Assembly (NCBI GenBank): GCA_023255955.1
Contig: JAGDWD010000001.1
Span: forward strand, 1-64,000
Direction of reading: 5' to 3'
DNA: 64,000 nucleotides
From: Desulfurococcales archaeon
GTDB lineage: Archaea; Thermoproteota; Thermoprotei_A; Sulfolobales; NBVN01
Position 1 is the stretch's first letter. Each line of letters opens with the position of its first letter. A model generated the notes under the pieces. That model worked only from the letters and a program-made list of their open reading frames with translations, was not told where the DNA came from and searched no databases. A program made the translations under genes and the position numbers. Below, in pieces: positions 27,596 through 37,272 of this stretch.

Positions 27596-30500
27596 CTTTC
27601 AATCAATTCTATCGTTCGAACCCAGGTACGGAAAAAGATAGTCTTCGGCCCCGTTAGGGTGACTGAAATACTTTCAATTCTATCTTTTAGATTCTCTACA
27701 TTAGAGCTTTAACACCTGTACACGTAGGTATTGGTCGCTTTCAATTCTATCTTTTAGATTCTAATAAAATACTGAATTTAATATACAAGCTACATGAGAA
27801 AGTCCTTTCAATTCTATCTTTTAGATTCTTGATGTTAACGACCCGATTGTAGACAAGATTGTCGAGCTGGTCTTTCAATTCTATCTTTTAGATTCTCGTA
27901 CAGGACCAGACCGGGAGAGTTAGAGGAAAGGAACTATATGCTTTCAATTCTATCTTTTAGATTCGCCCGGAAGGTCTTCGACTACTACAGCAAGATGGTC
28001 GAGTTCAAGGTCTTTCAATTCTATCTTTTAGATTCCGATGGGTAGCATAGTCGTTAACGTATCAACAGCTACACCATCTCCCTTTCAATTCTATCTTTTA
28101 GATTCACTACGGACGGGAAACTCCTACTCTCGCTAGGGTAGCCTTTCAATTCTATCTTTTAGATTCCTGAGTGGTAGAAATTTCTTCTATAGAATTATTG
28201 GATTTCTACCTTTCAATTCTATCTTTTAGATTCCACAATATATCTCAATGCGAAGGCAAAGCAAGACTTCTCTGACATACTTTCAATTCTATCTTTTAGA
28301 TTCCTAGGACGACGAAGTACCAAGTAGACCACATATATAAAAACTTTCAATTCTATCTTTTAGATTCCAGTAGTGATAAATGAGCCCGCCCCCGCATTGA
28401 TTAACTTTCAATTCTATCTTTTAGATTCAACTTTTACTATCAAGAGAAATAGCAGAAAAACTCAGAGAGCTCTTTCAATTCTATCTTTTAGATTCATTCC
28501 AGAAGAAAATGCCATTTCTGATATATATCGCTGAGAATGACACTTTCAATTCTATCTTTTAGATTCCGGGAGGTTCCAAAAGAGAGTAAAGCAGCCATCT
28601 AACGTTGATCTTTCAATTCTATCTTTTAGATTCAGCGGTACCTCCCGTTAGTAGGGAGGTGATGTTCTAAGATGAATACTTTCAATTCTATCTTTTAGAT
28701 TCTTTAAGTATGGAGGGGCGACTATACCAGCAAACACAGACCTCTTTCAATTCTATCTTTTAGATTCAGTAGAAGTAGATGGCTAGCCAGTACTCAACAC
28801 CTACGGGGACCATCTTTCAATTCTATCTTTTAGATTCACGACTACATCTTCACTATTCACTTAGCGAGCAAGGAGTTCCCTTTCAATTCTATCTTTAGAT
28901 TCACCATCCTGATCATAGGCACCTCCCTCAGGAGGGAGGAGATCGCTTTCAATTCTATCTTTTAGATTCAGAGGAGTAGTGTACGTACTACTCTAGTTAG
29001 TTTATTCAAGCGCCTTTCAATTCTATCTTTTAGATTCGTCTCACCCACGCAGGTAGGAAATACTTTACTATACGAGACACACTTTCAATTCTATCTTTTA
29101 GATTCCCTACCAGCTTTACTTATTTGCTGACTTAGCAGAATTCCCTAACTTTCAATTCTATCTTTTAGATTCTGGAGGAACACTGAAGTATATCATGGCT
29201 CAACAATAATAATTGACTTTCAATTCTATCTTTTAGATTCTACTAACTACAGCTATAATACCCCCCAGCAGTCCCTCGCGTTTTACTTTCAATTCTATCT
29301 TTTAGATTCGTGAGGCACTCACCGAGGAGGGCCCTCAGAATACCGTACACAGTCACTTTCAATTCTATCTTTTAGATTCAAACCGTCGCCTCGAAAATCT
29401 GTGTACCGTTACCATAGAACCACTTTCAATTCTATCTTTTAGATTCAGAATTTCAAGTGTCTTTAACACCCCTCTCGGTAGAATACTCATCTTTCAATTC
29501 TATCTTTTAGATTCAGATTCGTAGCTCTATCCCATGGTGAAGTTTTTTCACGTTCTATGCTCTTTCAATTCTATCTTTTAGATTCGCCTACCACCACGGC
29601 TAGGGCTACCTGCAGCAGTATCCATGCTACTTTCAATTCTATCTTTTAGATTCACAGTCAGCAAATTAGTGAGAACTATCACGGTGGTAATGCTTTCAAT
29701 TCTATCTTTTAGATTCTCGATATTCCTATACCTCGGTTCTAGCGTGGTGATTGTACCTTTCAATTCTATCTTTTAGATTCGCTGATACTCATTAACTTGG
29801 TGTTCTGAATGCTTTTCATGTCCTTTCAATTCTATCTTTTAGATTCAGCTTCCTGAACTGTGCCATGTAGTTCCTTCCTTTCTCGGTTACTTTCAATTCT
29901 ATCTTTTAGATTCAGCCAGCTTCGTGGACACATCACCTAAGCTCACCATAGTCTCTTTCAATTCTATCTTTTAGATTCTCGCGATAGATGCGTTCATGGG
30001 CGTGCTCCAGGCTAACCTACCTTTCAATTCTATCTTTTAGATTCATAAGGGGTTCATTGATGACGTGAGGTCCAGGTTCGCTACTTTCAATTCTATCTTT
30101 TAGATTCCTAAACTCCTCGTTGATGTCGCTGACCACCTCATTAAGGCTTTCAATTCTATCTTTTAGATTCCTACCCTCATAATCCCACCAGCTTACTCCT
30201 TTGTCTATTGCCTTTCAATTCTATCTTTTAGATTCGAACGGAATATATCCGCTAGTTGTAGTAGTAGATAACACGATCTTTCAATTCTATCTTTTAGATT
30301 CACGTGACTGTGAGCCTCATCCCGGGCTTCGCCTACGCTGTGAGCCTTTCAATTCTATCTTTTAGATTCTATCCCTACTTTATGAAGCTTTCTGTAGCCC
30401 GCTAAATAACTTTCAATTCTATCTTTTAGATTCGATAGCGTAAAAAACACATACTTCTTACGTAAACACGTCTTTCAATTCTATCTTTTAGATTCGCGAG

Positions 30501-30823
30501 CTATTCACGCAGAATGTCCAAGTCATTATTATCTTTCAATTCTATCTTTTAGATTCACCCCGCATGATTATCCCGATGCTTATCCCCATAGATTTATCTT
30601 TCAATTCTATCTTTTAGATTCATGTGAAGAATGCTGATGCGATAGTGTTCATAGAGATATCGAATAGCCTTTCAATTCTATCTTTTAGATTCGTCATCTC
30701 CTCTGCGAAGTTGTATAATGCAGCACCTATCGCCTCTTTCAATTCTATCTTTTAGATTCCATTGATAAAGGGGAGAGCGGGGCGAAGCCGTTCAAGGAGC
30801 TTTCAATTCTATCTTTTAGATTC
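27596..30823 (-). CRISPR. CRISPR array 1: 48 repeats plus one degenerate terminal repeat
   Basis: I count 48 copies of a 24-base repeat from 27671 to 30823, plus a degenerate unit at 27596. In the RNA sense (minus strand) it begins GAATCTAAAAG and ends ATTGAAAG, the 5'-handle type used by crenarchaeal I-A and III systems. Spacers are about 36-47 bases. One repeat (28880-28902) lacks a T. The degenerate unit at the left and the leader at the right show that new spacers enter at the right and transcription runs leftward. ORF-track frames inside the array are not genes. Confidence 0.98.
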
Positions 30824-31170
30824 TGTGTCGTGGGCCTACATCTCTATCTATCAGATTCAGATCCAAGTATTATTTGTGTCTAGATATTTAAGCTTTTCCT
30901 CCGGGTTGGGTTGTGAGCTCCCTAGAGTATTTTTAAGTGGGGTCCACGAAGCCTCCCAACCCAGTCTATACATCAAGATCCTATGGTGGACATAGGAAAA
31001 CTTAAGGTATCTAGCTATAGAATGGTTCTTAGAGCTACATGAACTTAGCGACCGAAAAGCTTTTATTTGCTTACCCTTCTTCCTATGGTTACCTTAGGAA
31101 AAACTAGGGAGGTTTTTCTATGTAATGGAATGTAGGGGTTTATAAGTTTTTCTGTTTTCTGGTCTCGTGT
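30824..31170 (-). promoter_or_regulatory. Leader of array 1 and divergent promoter (copy 2)
   Basis: The first 150 bp are nearly identical to the array 2 leader at 43883. It holds a repeat-like stretch (CTCTATCTATCAGATTC, about 30839-30857), minus-strand TATA-like boxes for the pre-crRNA (CTTAAATATC near 30885, CTTAAAAATA near 30930), and an inverted repeat CCTATG-GTGGA-CATAGG near 30990. The right part (31091-31170) is the rightward promoter shared with 1-83 and 44152-44235, with TATA box GGGTTTATAAG. Confidence 0.85.
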
Positions 31171-31240
31171 GTGTTGTATGGTTCTTGTGTTTGGTGGTTA
31201 TGTTGGGGGGCTTGGTGTTTTTTAGTTTGGTCCTGGAGTT

Positions 31241-32122
31241 TTGTTGGGGTTAGCTTTGGTTGGGGTTTTCGTGGTGTCTACTGTGGGTACGTCTTTGTTT
31301 AGGAATATCTCGAGGTCTCGGGATTATTTGGAGGTGGTTGGTAGGTACGGTGTTGAGAGGTGGGTTGACATGTCCTTGGATTCTCCTGATAATAGCTATC
31401 CTTTGGGTAGGGTCTGCGGGCTTTCTGGGGATGGGTACCTGGTTAACGCGTTCGTGGATTTCATACGTTCGGATCCTAGGGCTTCCTGTGCTGAGCTTGC
31501 TGGTGTCCTGGCTGTTGTTGAGGATGTTTGGGCTAGGTATGGTAAGGTACCTATTGAGGTGGGTCTCTACCCTACGGCTAGCTGTACGTCCTACCTAGCC
31601 TCGAGGATTCTTGAGAGGTACTTGGTGTCTGGGGGGTTTAAGGTGTCTGTCAGGGTTGTCGAGGCTATCAGGTCTGTAGAGGGGTTTGATGAGGGGTTGG
31701 CATCGCTTGTGGATCAGGTTATTGGTGACGTTGTTGACTACTCGAGGAGGGGGTTTAAGGTCTACGTAAACGCGACGCCCGGGTTTAAGGCTGAGACCTC
31801 CTTCCTCGTTATAGCCTCCATACTAGCCGGGGCATCAGCTATCTACTACATACACGAAAGCTTTAGGAGGCCTGTTAAGCTACCTATAGTACCCCTAGAA
31901 GTACGTAGGGACTACCTCAGCTTGCTGGAGTCCATAGCTAGGGAGGGGGGTGTGGAGCTAGCGTACGTGTACAGCACTCTAGGCATGACGGAGGCGGACG
32001 TGAAGGACCTTGAGGACAGGTACCTAGCTTACTCAGATGAGGCTAGGCTCAAGCCTAGGAAGTGGGTTGTGAAGCTACTTGAGAAACTGAGGTGGTTGCG
32101 GGAACCTGAGGAGGGGCTCTAA
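31241..32122 (+). CDS. crn1: Ring nuclease, Crn1 / APE2256 CARF family
   Basis: The 293-residue protein has the CARF opening VVSTVGTSLF (S-x-GTS) and, near residue 185, YVNATPGFKAETSF with the lysine equivalent to the catalytic one of Sulfolobus Crn1 enzymes. A winged-helix-like C-terminal part follows (VELAYVYSTLGMTEADVKDL). Crn1 degrades cyclic tetra-adenylate and turns off Csx1. It is driven by the divergent promoter facing array 1. The start may be TTG 31256 (MVGVFVVSTVGTS) and not 31241. The 5' third is heavily G/T-rich. Confidence 0.85.
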   Translation: MLGLALVGVFVVSTVGTSLFRNISRSRDYLEVVGRYGVERWVDMSLDSPDNSYPLGRVCGLSGDGYLVNAFVDFIRSDPRASCAELAGVLAVVEDVWARYGKVPIEVGLYPTASCTSYLASRILERYLVSGGFKVSVRVVEAIRSVEGFDEGLASLVDQVIGDVVDYSRRGFKVYVNATPGFKAETSFLVIASILAGASAIYYIHESFRRPVKLPIVPLEVRRDYLSLLESIAREGGVELAYVYSTLGMTEADVKDLEDRYLAYSDEARLKPRKWVVKLLEKLRWLREPEEGL

Positions 32123-32151
32123 CTGCTGTCACTACCAGCCCTACCTGCTCG

Positions 32152-32450
32152 ACCGTTTGTCCCTAGATGCTCGTTGACGTGGGTTTATGTTCGTTCATCA
32201 CATCTAGGGACTTCCACCTCGCTCACAGGGTCTTGGGTATCCCTGCGGGTCATGGGTGGCTGTCGAGCCCAACGGCACAGGGTCCCCATCTACACCTAAC
32301 CCCGCAGAGCTCGGAGCACTGCTCCCATCACTCAGCAGGGTATCCAAGCTACTTATAGGAATGGAGTTAATGAGCTTAACGCATAACCCCAGAACACAGC
32401 AACCCTAAAAACCATAAACACGACATCCACTAATCAAAAACAGAACAGCC
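32152..32450 (+). ncRNA. Structured RNA repeat family, copy B
   Basis: Stem 1 pairs GTCCCTAGATG (32159-32169) with CATCTAGGGAC (32201-32211). Stem 2 pairs GCTCACAGGG with CCCTGCGGGT, with one mismatch and wobble pairs. Stem 3 is GGAGC-ACT-GCTCC near 32309-32321. It starts 30 bp after the ring-nuclease stop, on the same strand, so it could be made as a 3' extension of that transcript or on its own. The tail to 32450 is nearly identical to copy A. Confidence 0.75.
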
Positions 32451-32542
32451 CACCTCTGGGAGAGTGCTCGAAGCTTGTTTGGGTAGGTCTACCTTAGATT
32501 TCGGTGGATGTGTTGTGTGGGTCCTCGAGTTACGTGGTTTCA

Positions 32543-34195
32543 TTACTCCAGGCACTTCTTCGCGATCTCGCTGATGTTCTCTAGGTAGAGTACTCTAGTT
32601 ATCGTGACCTCCCCACCCTGCCTAACTATGGAGAAGCTCCTAACTAGGCTGTACTCTAAGCCTGCGTGTGCTGCTAGGTTCCTGCACACCCTGCTGACGT
32701 CCATGTCCCTACCCATCTCCTTGATTCTCATCACGTCCTTCACCTCATTTTCATGTATCTCAAGTACCTTACTGATACTCTCCACGCACTCACCCCTACT
32801 CTCGTTGAAGTACCTGTACAGAAGTACGTTCACATCGACCTCACTACCCGATCTTAAGGACTCCTCGATGTTCTCCGGCACTACACTGTAACTCCTCAGG
32901 AGCTTACCGCATTTCCTTACGTACTCCTCCAGGTTCTTAATGAAGCTGTTTAGGTTCTCGTTCTCTCTTTTTACCATGAGGCTCACAGCCTTATATCCTC
33001 TCTTGTCGAGGGCTTTGCGCGCTCCCTCCAGGAACTCAGCTAGGTTGTTAGGGCTCCGCAGCTCTCCGCAGATGTCTTTGAGTACCTTAGTCAGGGAGTA
33101 CCTAGTTAGGGTAGTCCACATACTCGTCTTTCCATAGTCCACGACCTTGGAGTCACGGTCTATGTTGGGTATGTAGCTAAACTCAGCTGGATCCAGCTCC
33201 CTCTCGTACCTACTCAACTCCTCACATACGTTGAAGCCTAGTTTAACGCGGTTCTCCGTGTCGGGGCCCGGCAACATGTAGGATTCTGGGTACGCTAGAG
33301 CAGCCATACCGTTCCTAACTAGGTTGAGGAAAGTCACCGCTCTATCGATTAGGTTGAGAACGTCTTCTGGGACTGCTTCACCACCCCGCTTCTTCAGGTC
33401 CTTGTGGACCTCCTTCACGGGCTCTGTATCGAAGTTCTTTAGTGACATGAGGCCCCTAATGAACGATATACCGTACTGTAACTGACTCACATCAGCTACC
33501 TCCACTACTGGTACTTCCCCGACTTGCCCCGATGCTACCTGGGCAGTACCCCCACCCCTAGTTGCCGGGGCTGGTGACTGCACCGGCATACTGTTCAGTA
33601 TGACCACCCTACCCTCCTTCCCGAAGAGGATGGCCGCGGCAATAGTTGCGTAGAGAGTCGCTACTACCTGGTAGTTCACACCGTGGGTTAGGTCCATGAA
33701 GACCCACTTAAACTCCTCCCCCGGCCTCCCCAATCTCGCGTAGAGGTCTATGAAGACCTTGTTGAATATGTGTTCGATGGAAGCACCGAACCTGTAGCCG
33801 TGGTAGAGGCCTAGACCGGGCACCACAACAATATCCACCCTACCTAGGAGACTACCCGAGAACCCCGAACAACACGAACACCCCCTCACCATCTCCTCGA
33901 AGAACCCTAGGTAGAGTTCCTGAGCCCTCCTACGTAGCTCCACCCCACCACCGACCTCACCAGGATTCACAATAGTGTCCGCTCCGTAGATCACTACATC
34001 GACATCGTAACCCCACCCGAGAAGCGCCGCAGCAATAGCTACCGTCGAGCTCCTAGCCCTACAAACAACAGGATGAAACTCCTCGAAAGCCCTATGCTTA
34101 ACAGAAACCCAGTACTCAACCTCCCTCCAACCAGCCGGTAAACCCCATGAAGCCACTAAAAGAACCCTACCACCCACGAACGAAACCCCAAACAA
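32543..34195 (-). CDS. csx1: Second Csx1 family CARF-HEPN ribonuclease
   Basis: The 550-residue protein begins GRVLLVASWGLPAGWREVEY, has FMDLTHGVNYQVV (DxTHG, about residue 175) in the CARF domain and CRNLAAHAGLEYS with the HEPN R-x4-H motif near residue 513. It is longer than the Csx1 at 16898 and diverged from it, so it may answer to a different cyclic oligoadenylate or differ in strength. It converges with the ring nuclease, with the structured RNA between them. The 5' end is extremely G/T-rich on its coding strand. Confidence 0.88.
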   Translation of the reverse strand: MFGVSFVGGRVLLVASWGLPAGWREVEYWVSVKHRAFEEFHPVVCRARSSTVAIAAALLGWGYDVDVVIYGADTIVNPGEVGGGVELRRRAQELYLGFFEEMVRGCSCCSGFSGSLLGRVDIVVVPGLGLYHGYRFGASIEHIFNKVFIDLYARLGRPGEEFKWVFMDLTHGVNYQVVATLYATIAAAILFGKEGRVVILNSMPVQSPAPATRGGGTAQVASGQVGEVPVVEVADVSQLQYGISFIRGLMSLKNFDTEPVKEVHKDLKKRGGEAVPEDVLNLIDRAVTFLNLVRNGMAALAYPESYMLPGPDTENRVKLGFNVCEELSRYERELDPAEFSYIPNIDRDSKVVDYGKTSMWTTLTRYSLTKVLKDICGELRSPNNLAEFLEGARKALDKRGYKAVSLMVKRENENLNSFIKNLEEYVRKCGKLLRSYSVVPENIEESLRSGSEVDVNVLLYRYFNESRGECVESISKVLEIHENEVKDVMRIKEMGRDMDVSRVCRNLAAHAGLEYSLVRSFSIVRQGGEVTITRVLYLENISEIAKKCLE

Positions 34196-34555
34196 GCTTC
34201 AGCAAAACAAGCTATTATACAGAAAAAGCCACACCACCCAAAAACTCAGGAAGGCAACCTATTCCTAGCTGCTACAGACCCATCACACAGGTTGAGGATC
34301 CCCAAGACAGTCTCAGCAATGAACCTCTGCGGAGGAGGTCTCCGAAGTTCGAAGAGGTATTCCTGCTTTAACGGGATTATGGAGAGGTTCCTGATCGTTG
34401 AAGTTTCCTTCGATAGAGTTTCGTAAGCCTTCTCCAGGACGCTTCTAGCTAGGTTCGTCCTAACCTCAGCTACGGAACGCGGAACTCCACAAGAAAATCC
34501 CGAACCTTCAGGGAAAATATATTTACTTCTTCTCTAAATTGCTTCGGTGTCCTGA
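34196..34555. other. Intergenic; possible minus-strand gene remnant; csa3 promoter
   Basis: On the minus strand a stop-free stretch (about 34255-34490) reads plausibly as protein (VPRSVAEVRTNLARSVLEKA; LNLCDGSVAARNRLPS at the end) but has no good start, so it may be a remnant. On the plus strand AAAATATATTTA at about 34518-34529 is the TATA box for csa3, whose GTG start at 34556 lies near the expected initiation site (leaderless). Confidence 0.45.
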
Positions 34556-35185
34556 GTGAGACTCTTCATAGTTCCACTAGGGTTCCATGAGGATATAGTA
34601 CTACGCGCTCTCATACGCTTAGGAGCTCAGCCTGGTGATGTAGTGTACACTGTAACGTGTGGCCCAGCTGCTGAGGCTGTTAAAAGGGCTTTTGAGTCTC
34701 TGCAGGCTCAATGCCTTAGGCAAGGTCTTCCTGAGCCTAAGCTCCTCGAGCTTAACTGCCGGGATTTTTACGGATCGATTAGGGCAGTTAGGTCTACTCT
34801 CTCTGAGTATGGTGAGGCAGAGGTATTCTTCTGTAGTGGTGGGGGCTTAAGGATACTAACGCACATAGTTGAGGTAGCTCTGTTCGTTACTAGGAGACCC
34901 TTCAACCTCCACTACGAACCTGAGGGCGAAGGAGCCAGTGTAGTTGACGTCCCTAACACACTATTTAGGGTGATGTACGAGGGAGTTAGGGGAATTAGAG
35001 AGAAGGTCCTAAGGAAAGTTATAGAGAACCCTGGAATAGCTGTAAAGGAGATATCGCAGATGCTGGGTGTTGAGGAAAAGACTGTACAAAATGCTCTCAC
35101 ATGGCTTAAGGAGCGCGGACTTGTAGTTAGGAAGCCGAAGGGGAGGGCCAGGCCGACAGAGATCGCAGTAGCTCTCTACGGCTAG
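34556..35185 (+). CDS. csa3: Csa3, CARF plus winged-helix transcription regulator
   Basis: The 209-residue protein has a CARF domain (LFIVPLGFHEDIVLRALIRL; FFCSGGGLRIL) and a C-terminal winged helix (VIENPGIAVKEISQMLGVEE, then KTVQNALTWLKERGLVVRK). Csa3 proteins bind promoters of cas operons and leaders and can respond to cyclic oligoadenylate, which would link type III sensing to type I expression. It lies immediately upstream of the I-A interference operon. A paralogue is in the adaptation operon at 47118. Confidence 0.9.
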   Translation: MRLFIVPLGFHEDIVLRALIRLGAQPGDVVYTVTCGPAAEAVKRAFESLQAQCLRQGLPEPKLLELNCRDFYGSIRAVRSTLSEYGEAEVFFCSGGGLRILTHIVEVALFVTRRPFNLHYEPEGEGASVVDVPNTLFRVMYEGVRGIREKVLRKVIENPGIAVKEISQMLGVEEKTVQNALTWLKERGLVVRKPKGRARPTEIAVALYG

Positions 35186-35500
35186 ATAATCATACAAATC
35201 CCTGAAAAATAGGGAAAAGTAACCTGAATCCCTGCACACGAGATAATAGGGTTCTTAGAGTCCTAGTAGCGGTGTACACCCAGTGATAAACAAGACGTTA
35301 TTACTGGAAAGCATTGGAGAGATTCATACCCAGTTAGGAAGAGATACAGTCAACGAGGAGTGGGTACGTTGCCGAGCTACCGCTAGAACCGAGGACCTAC
35401 CTCGAGCTAGGGGATAATATGAGTTACGTATACAGAATGCTACGCAATAACATATTTATAGTGAATGTGTGTATACTTAATTGTGTAATTTGGTGAGAAA
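35186..35500 (+). promoter_or_regulatory. Intergenic region with I-A operon promoter
   Basis: A TATA-like CATATTTATAGTG at about 35451-35463 lies some 40 bp before the csa5 start. The remaining bases (35200-35440) show no gene. Csa3 operators are expected here, but I could not mark one with confidence. Confidence 0.5.
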
Positions 35501-35962
35501 TTGTCCAGTCAAACCGTTAGGGAGGAGCCAATAAGACCTAGTCACTCCTCACTGGTAGATATACTCGCGTTCCTGGGAGCCCAGGAAGAGTACAGCTATA
35601 TAGATAGATTAGGTAACGCAATCGACTTAATCGGTATCCTCGAGGCCATTAGGGACGCGATGAGAGCTTACATCTCATACTGCTCCCCCGAAGGTAGAGT
35701 AGGTGGCTCCTCCCAGGAGGTGGAGTGCCCAGAAATCGACCCAGAGAAACTGGAGAGAGAGGTTAAGTACTTGGAAAACTGGCTATCCGCAATGTGGTAT
35801 GACGAGAGAAGAGGTGGTAGGGTCGAGGTGATAAGATTCAGTAGGGAGATGGCAATAGAGGCCTACGCAAAGATCTCTAAGCACTGGGGGAAGGGTGGGG
35901 AGGAGAAGAAAGGTGAAGAAAGCTCTGAAGGACATACCCAGAGAGGTGGTGGGGGTTGGTAG
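35501..35962 (+). CDS. csa5: Csa5, type I-A small subunit (Cas11a)
   Basis: The 153-residue protein has the Csa5 pattern DILAFLGAQEEYSYIDRLGNA near the N-terminus, a helical middle and a charged, low-complexity tail. Csa5 supports Cascade I-A assembly and R-loop stability. It uses a TTG start with the family motif in the right position; its stop overlaps the cas7 start. First gene of the interference operon. Confidence 0.85.
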   Translation: MSSQTVREEPIRPSHSSLVDILAFLGAQEEYSYIDRLGNAIDLIGILEAIRDAMRAYISYCSPEGRVGGSSQEVECPEIDPEKLEREVKYLENWLSAMWYDERRGGRVEVIRFSREMAIEAYAKISKHWGKGGEEKKGEESSEGHTQRGGGGW

Positions 35963-37245
35963 TTAACCTATCACTCTCCATTAGGGTAGCCGTTAACGCT
36001 GAAGCACTGAACATGGCCGAAGCAGTAGGTAACTACACGAGGCACAGGAAGGCACCCGTAGTGATCTCAACCGGGAGTGGGTACTCGGTAGTATACGTAC
36101 CAGCCGTTAGCGGGGAGTCCCTAGCCCATAACTACCAGGTCCTACTAACACAGATAGCTAAAAGCCGTGGACTACCCGTAACTAAGATGGATGAACTCGG
36201 CTACTTCCTGAAGTTCTCGGATAATAACGTAATACAGGGGCTGTACAAGGAAGATCTCGAAAAAATCTTTAACGATATTAAAGCTAAAGCTAAGGAGAGG
36301 GAATCATTATCGCAGTCCTCAGATCTAAGTGGATGCTTCCATTACTTACTAACTAAAAAAGATGCAAAGAAGGAGGTAACACTGGAAGAACTGCTACGAC
36401 CCTCAGATGAGGAGGAAGGAAGTTCAAAAGAGGAAAACCCAAGAAAATCGAAGAGGAAGTCAAAAGAGAAAGCAGAACCGAAGTCCTTACGCTTGAGACT
36501 CTCGTGTATAGAGGAGCTACTCCTGAAAGCTAGCGTCGTGGCTGACGTCGGTGGCTTCCTCTACACGAACGGGAGCATAAAGAGAACCTCAGCAGTGAGA
36601 TTCAGTTACATGCTCCCAGCTCTAGACTCCATCGAGAAGGGTGGTGCGGCCATAATCCCGCAACTCCATGCCCGTTACTCCCCACCAGAATATGCAAAGG
36701 ATATCCAGAAGCTGTTCTACATCGAGAGCGGTTCGGCCCTATATACCTTCACAGCAGAACTGAGAGCATCGGATATAGGCGTGCTTAACTACAGCTACGA
36801 AGGAAGCAGACTCCTCGAGAATTGGAAAGAGAGAGTGAAGATGTCAGTAGAAGCTCTCATGGCCTTGGTGGACGGCATGATGTTCGGAGCTAAGCGGTCT
36901 AGGTACGACCCCCTGTGGGACGTGAAGAGCATGGTGGTAGCTGTAAGTAGCGGGCCCGTAGAGTTCGTCGTGAGTCCGGGCCTCACCCGTGACTACATCA
37001 AGAAAACCTATGAGAGGGCTCTATGGTTAACTAAGAGCATCGACGGTGAGACAGTGAGCATATACGTGTTCGACAGTGAGGGATTGGAGAAGCCGCCGAG
37101 GCAAAGTCAAGAACAAAGTCAGAAGACGGAGGAGAAAGTAACGTTCGATGAAGCGTCGTCACATACCGAAGCACTATTCAAGGCTGGAAATAAGTTGTAT
37201 GAATTGCTAAAGCTAAAAGAAGATCAACAACCTAAGGGACAGTAG
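35956..37245 (+). CDS. cas7: Cas7 (Csa2), type I-A backbone subunit
   Basis: The 429-residue protein opens LSLSIRVAVNAEALNMAEAV and contains HRKAPVVISTGSGYSVVYVP and ETAGFL-type KASVVADVGGFLYTN, typical of Csa2/DevR Cas7. It binds along the crRNA spacer in the I-A Cascade. Residues 130-175 and the last 50 form charged insertions (KSKRKSKEKAEPKSLR), longer than in most homologues. It overlaps csa5 by 7 bp. Confidence 0.9.
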   Translation: MVVNLSLSIRVAVNAEALNMAEAVGNYTRHRKAPVVISTGSGYSVVYVPAVSGESLAHNYQVLLTQIAKSRGLPVTKMDELGYFLKFSDNNVIQGLYKEDLEKIFNDIKAKAKERESLSQSSDLSGCFHYLLTKKDAKKEVTLEELLRPSDEEEGSSKEENPRKSKRKSKEKAEPKSLRLRLSCIEELLLKASVVADVGGFLYTNGSIKRTSAVRFSYMLPALDSIEKGGAAIIPQLHARYSPPEYAKDIQKLFYIESGSALYTFTAELRASDIGVLNYSYEGSRLLENWKERVKMSVEALMALVDGMMFGAKRSRYDPLWDVKSMVVAVSSGPVEFVVSPGLTRDYIKKTYERALWLTKSIDGETVSIYVFDSEGLEKPPRQSQEQSQKTEEKVTFDEASSHTEALFKAGNKLYELLKLKEDQQPKGQ

Positions 37246-37272
37246 GAGAGGTTAAGATGGGGAAGGAGCTCC

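Noticed and set aside
29578-30995. ORFs at 29578-29763 and 30762-30995, and 42791-43000
   Set aside because: They lie within CRISPR arrays or leaders and are read across repeats.
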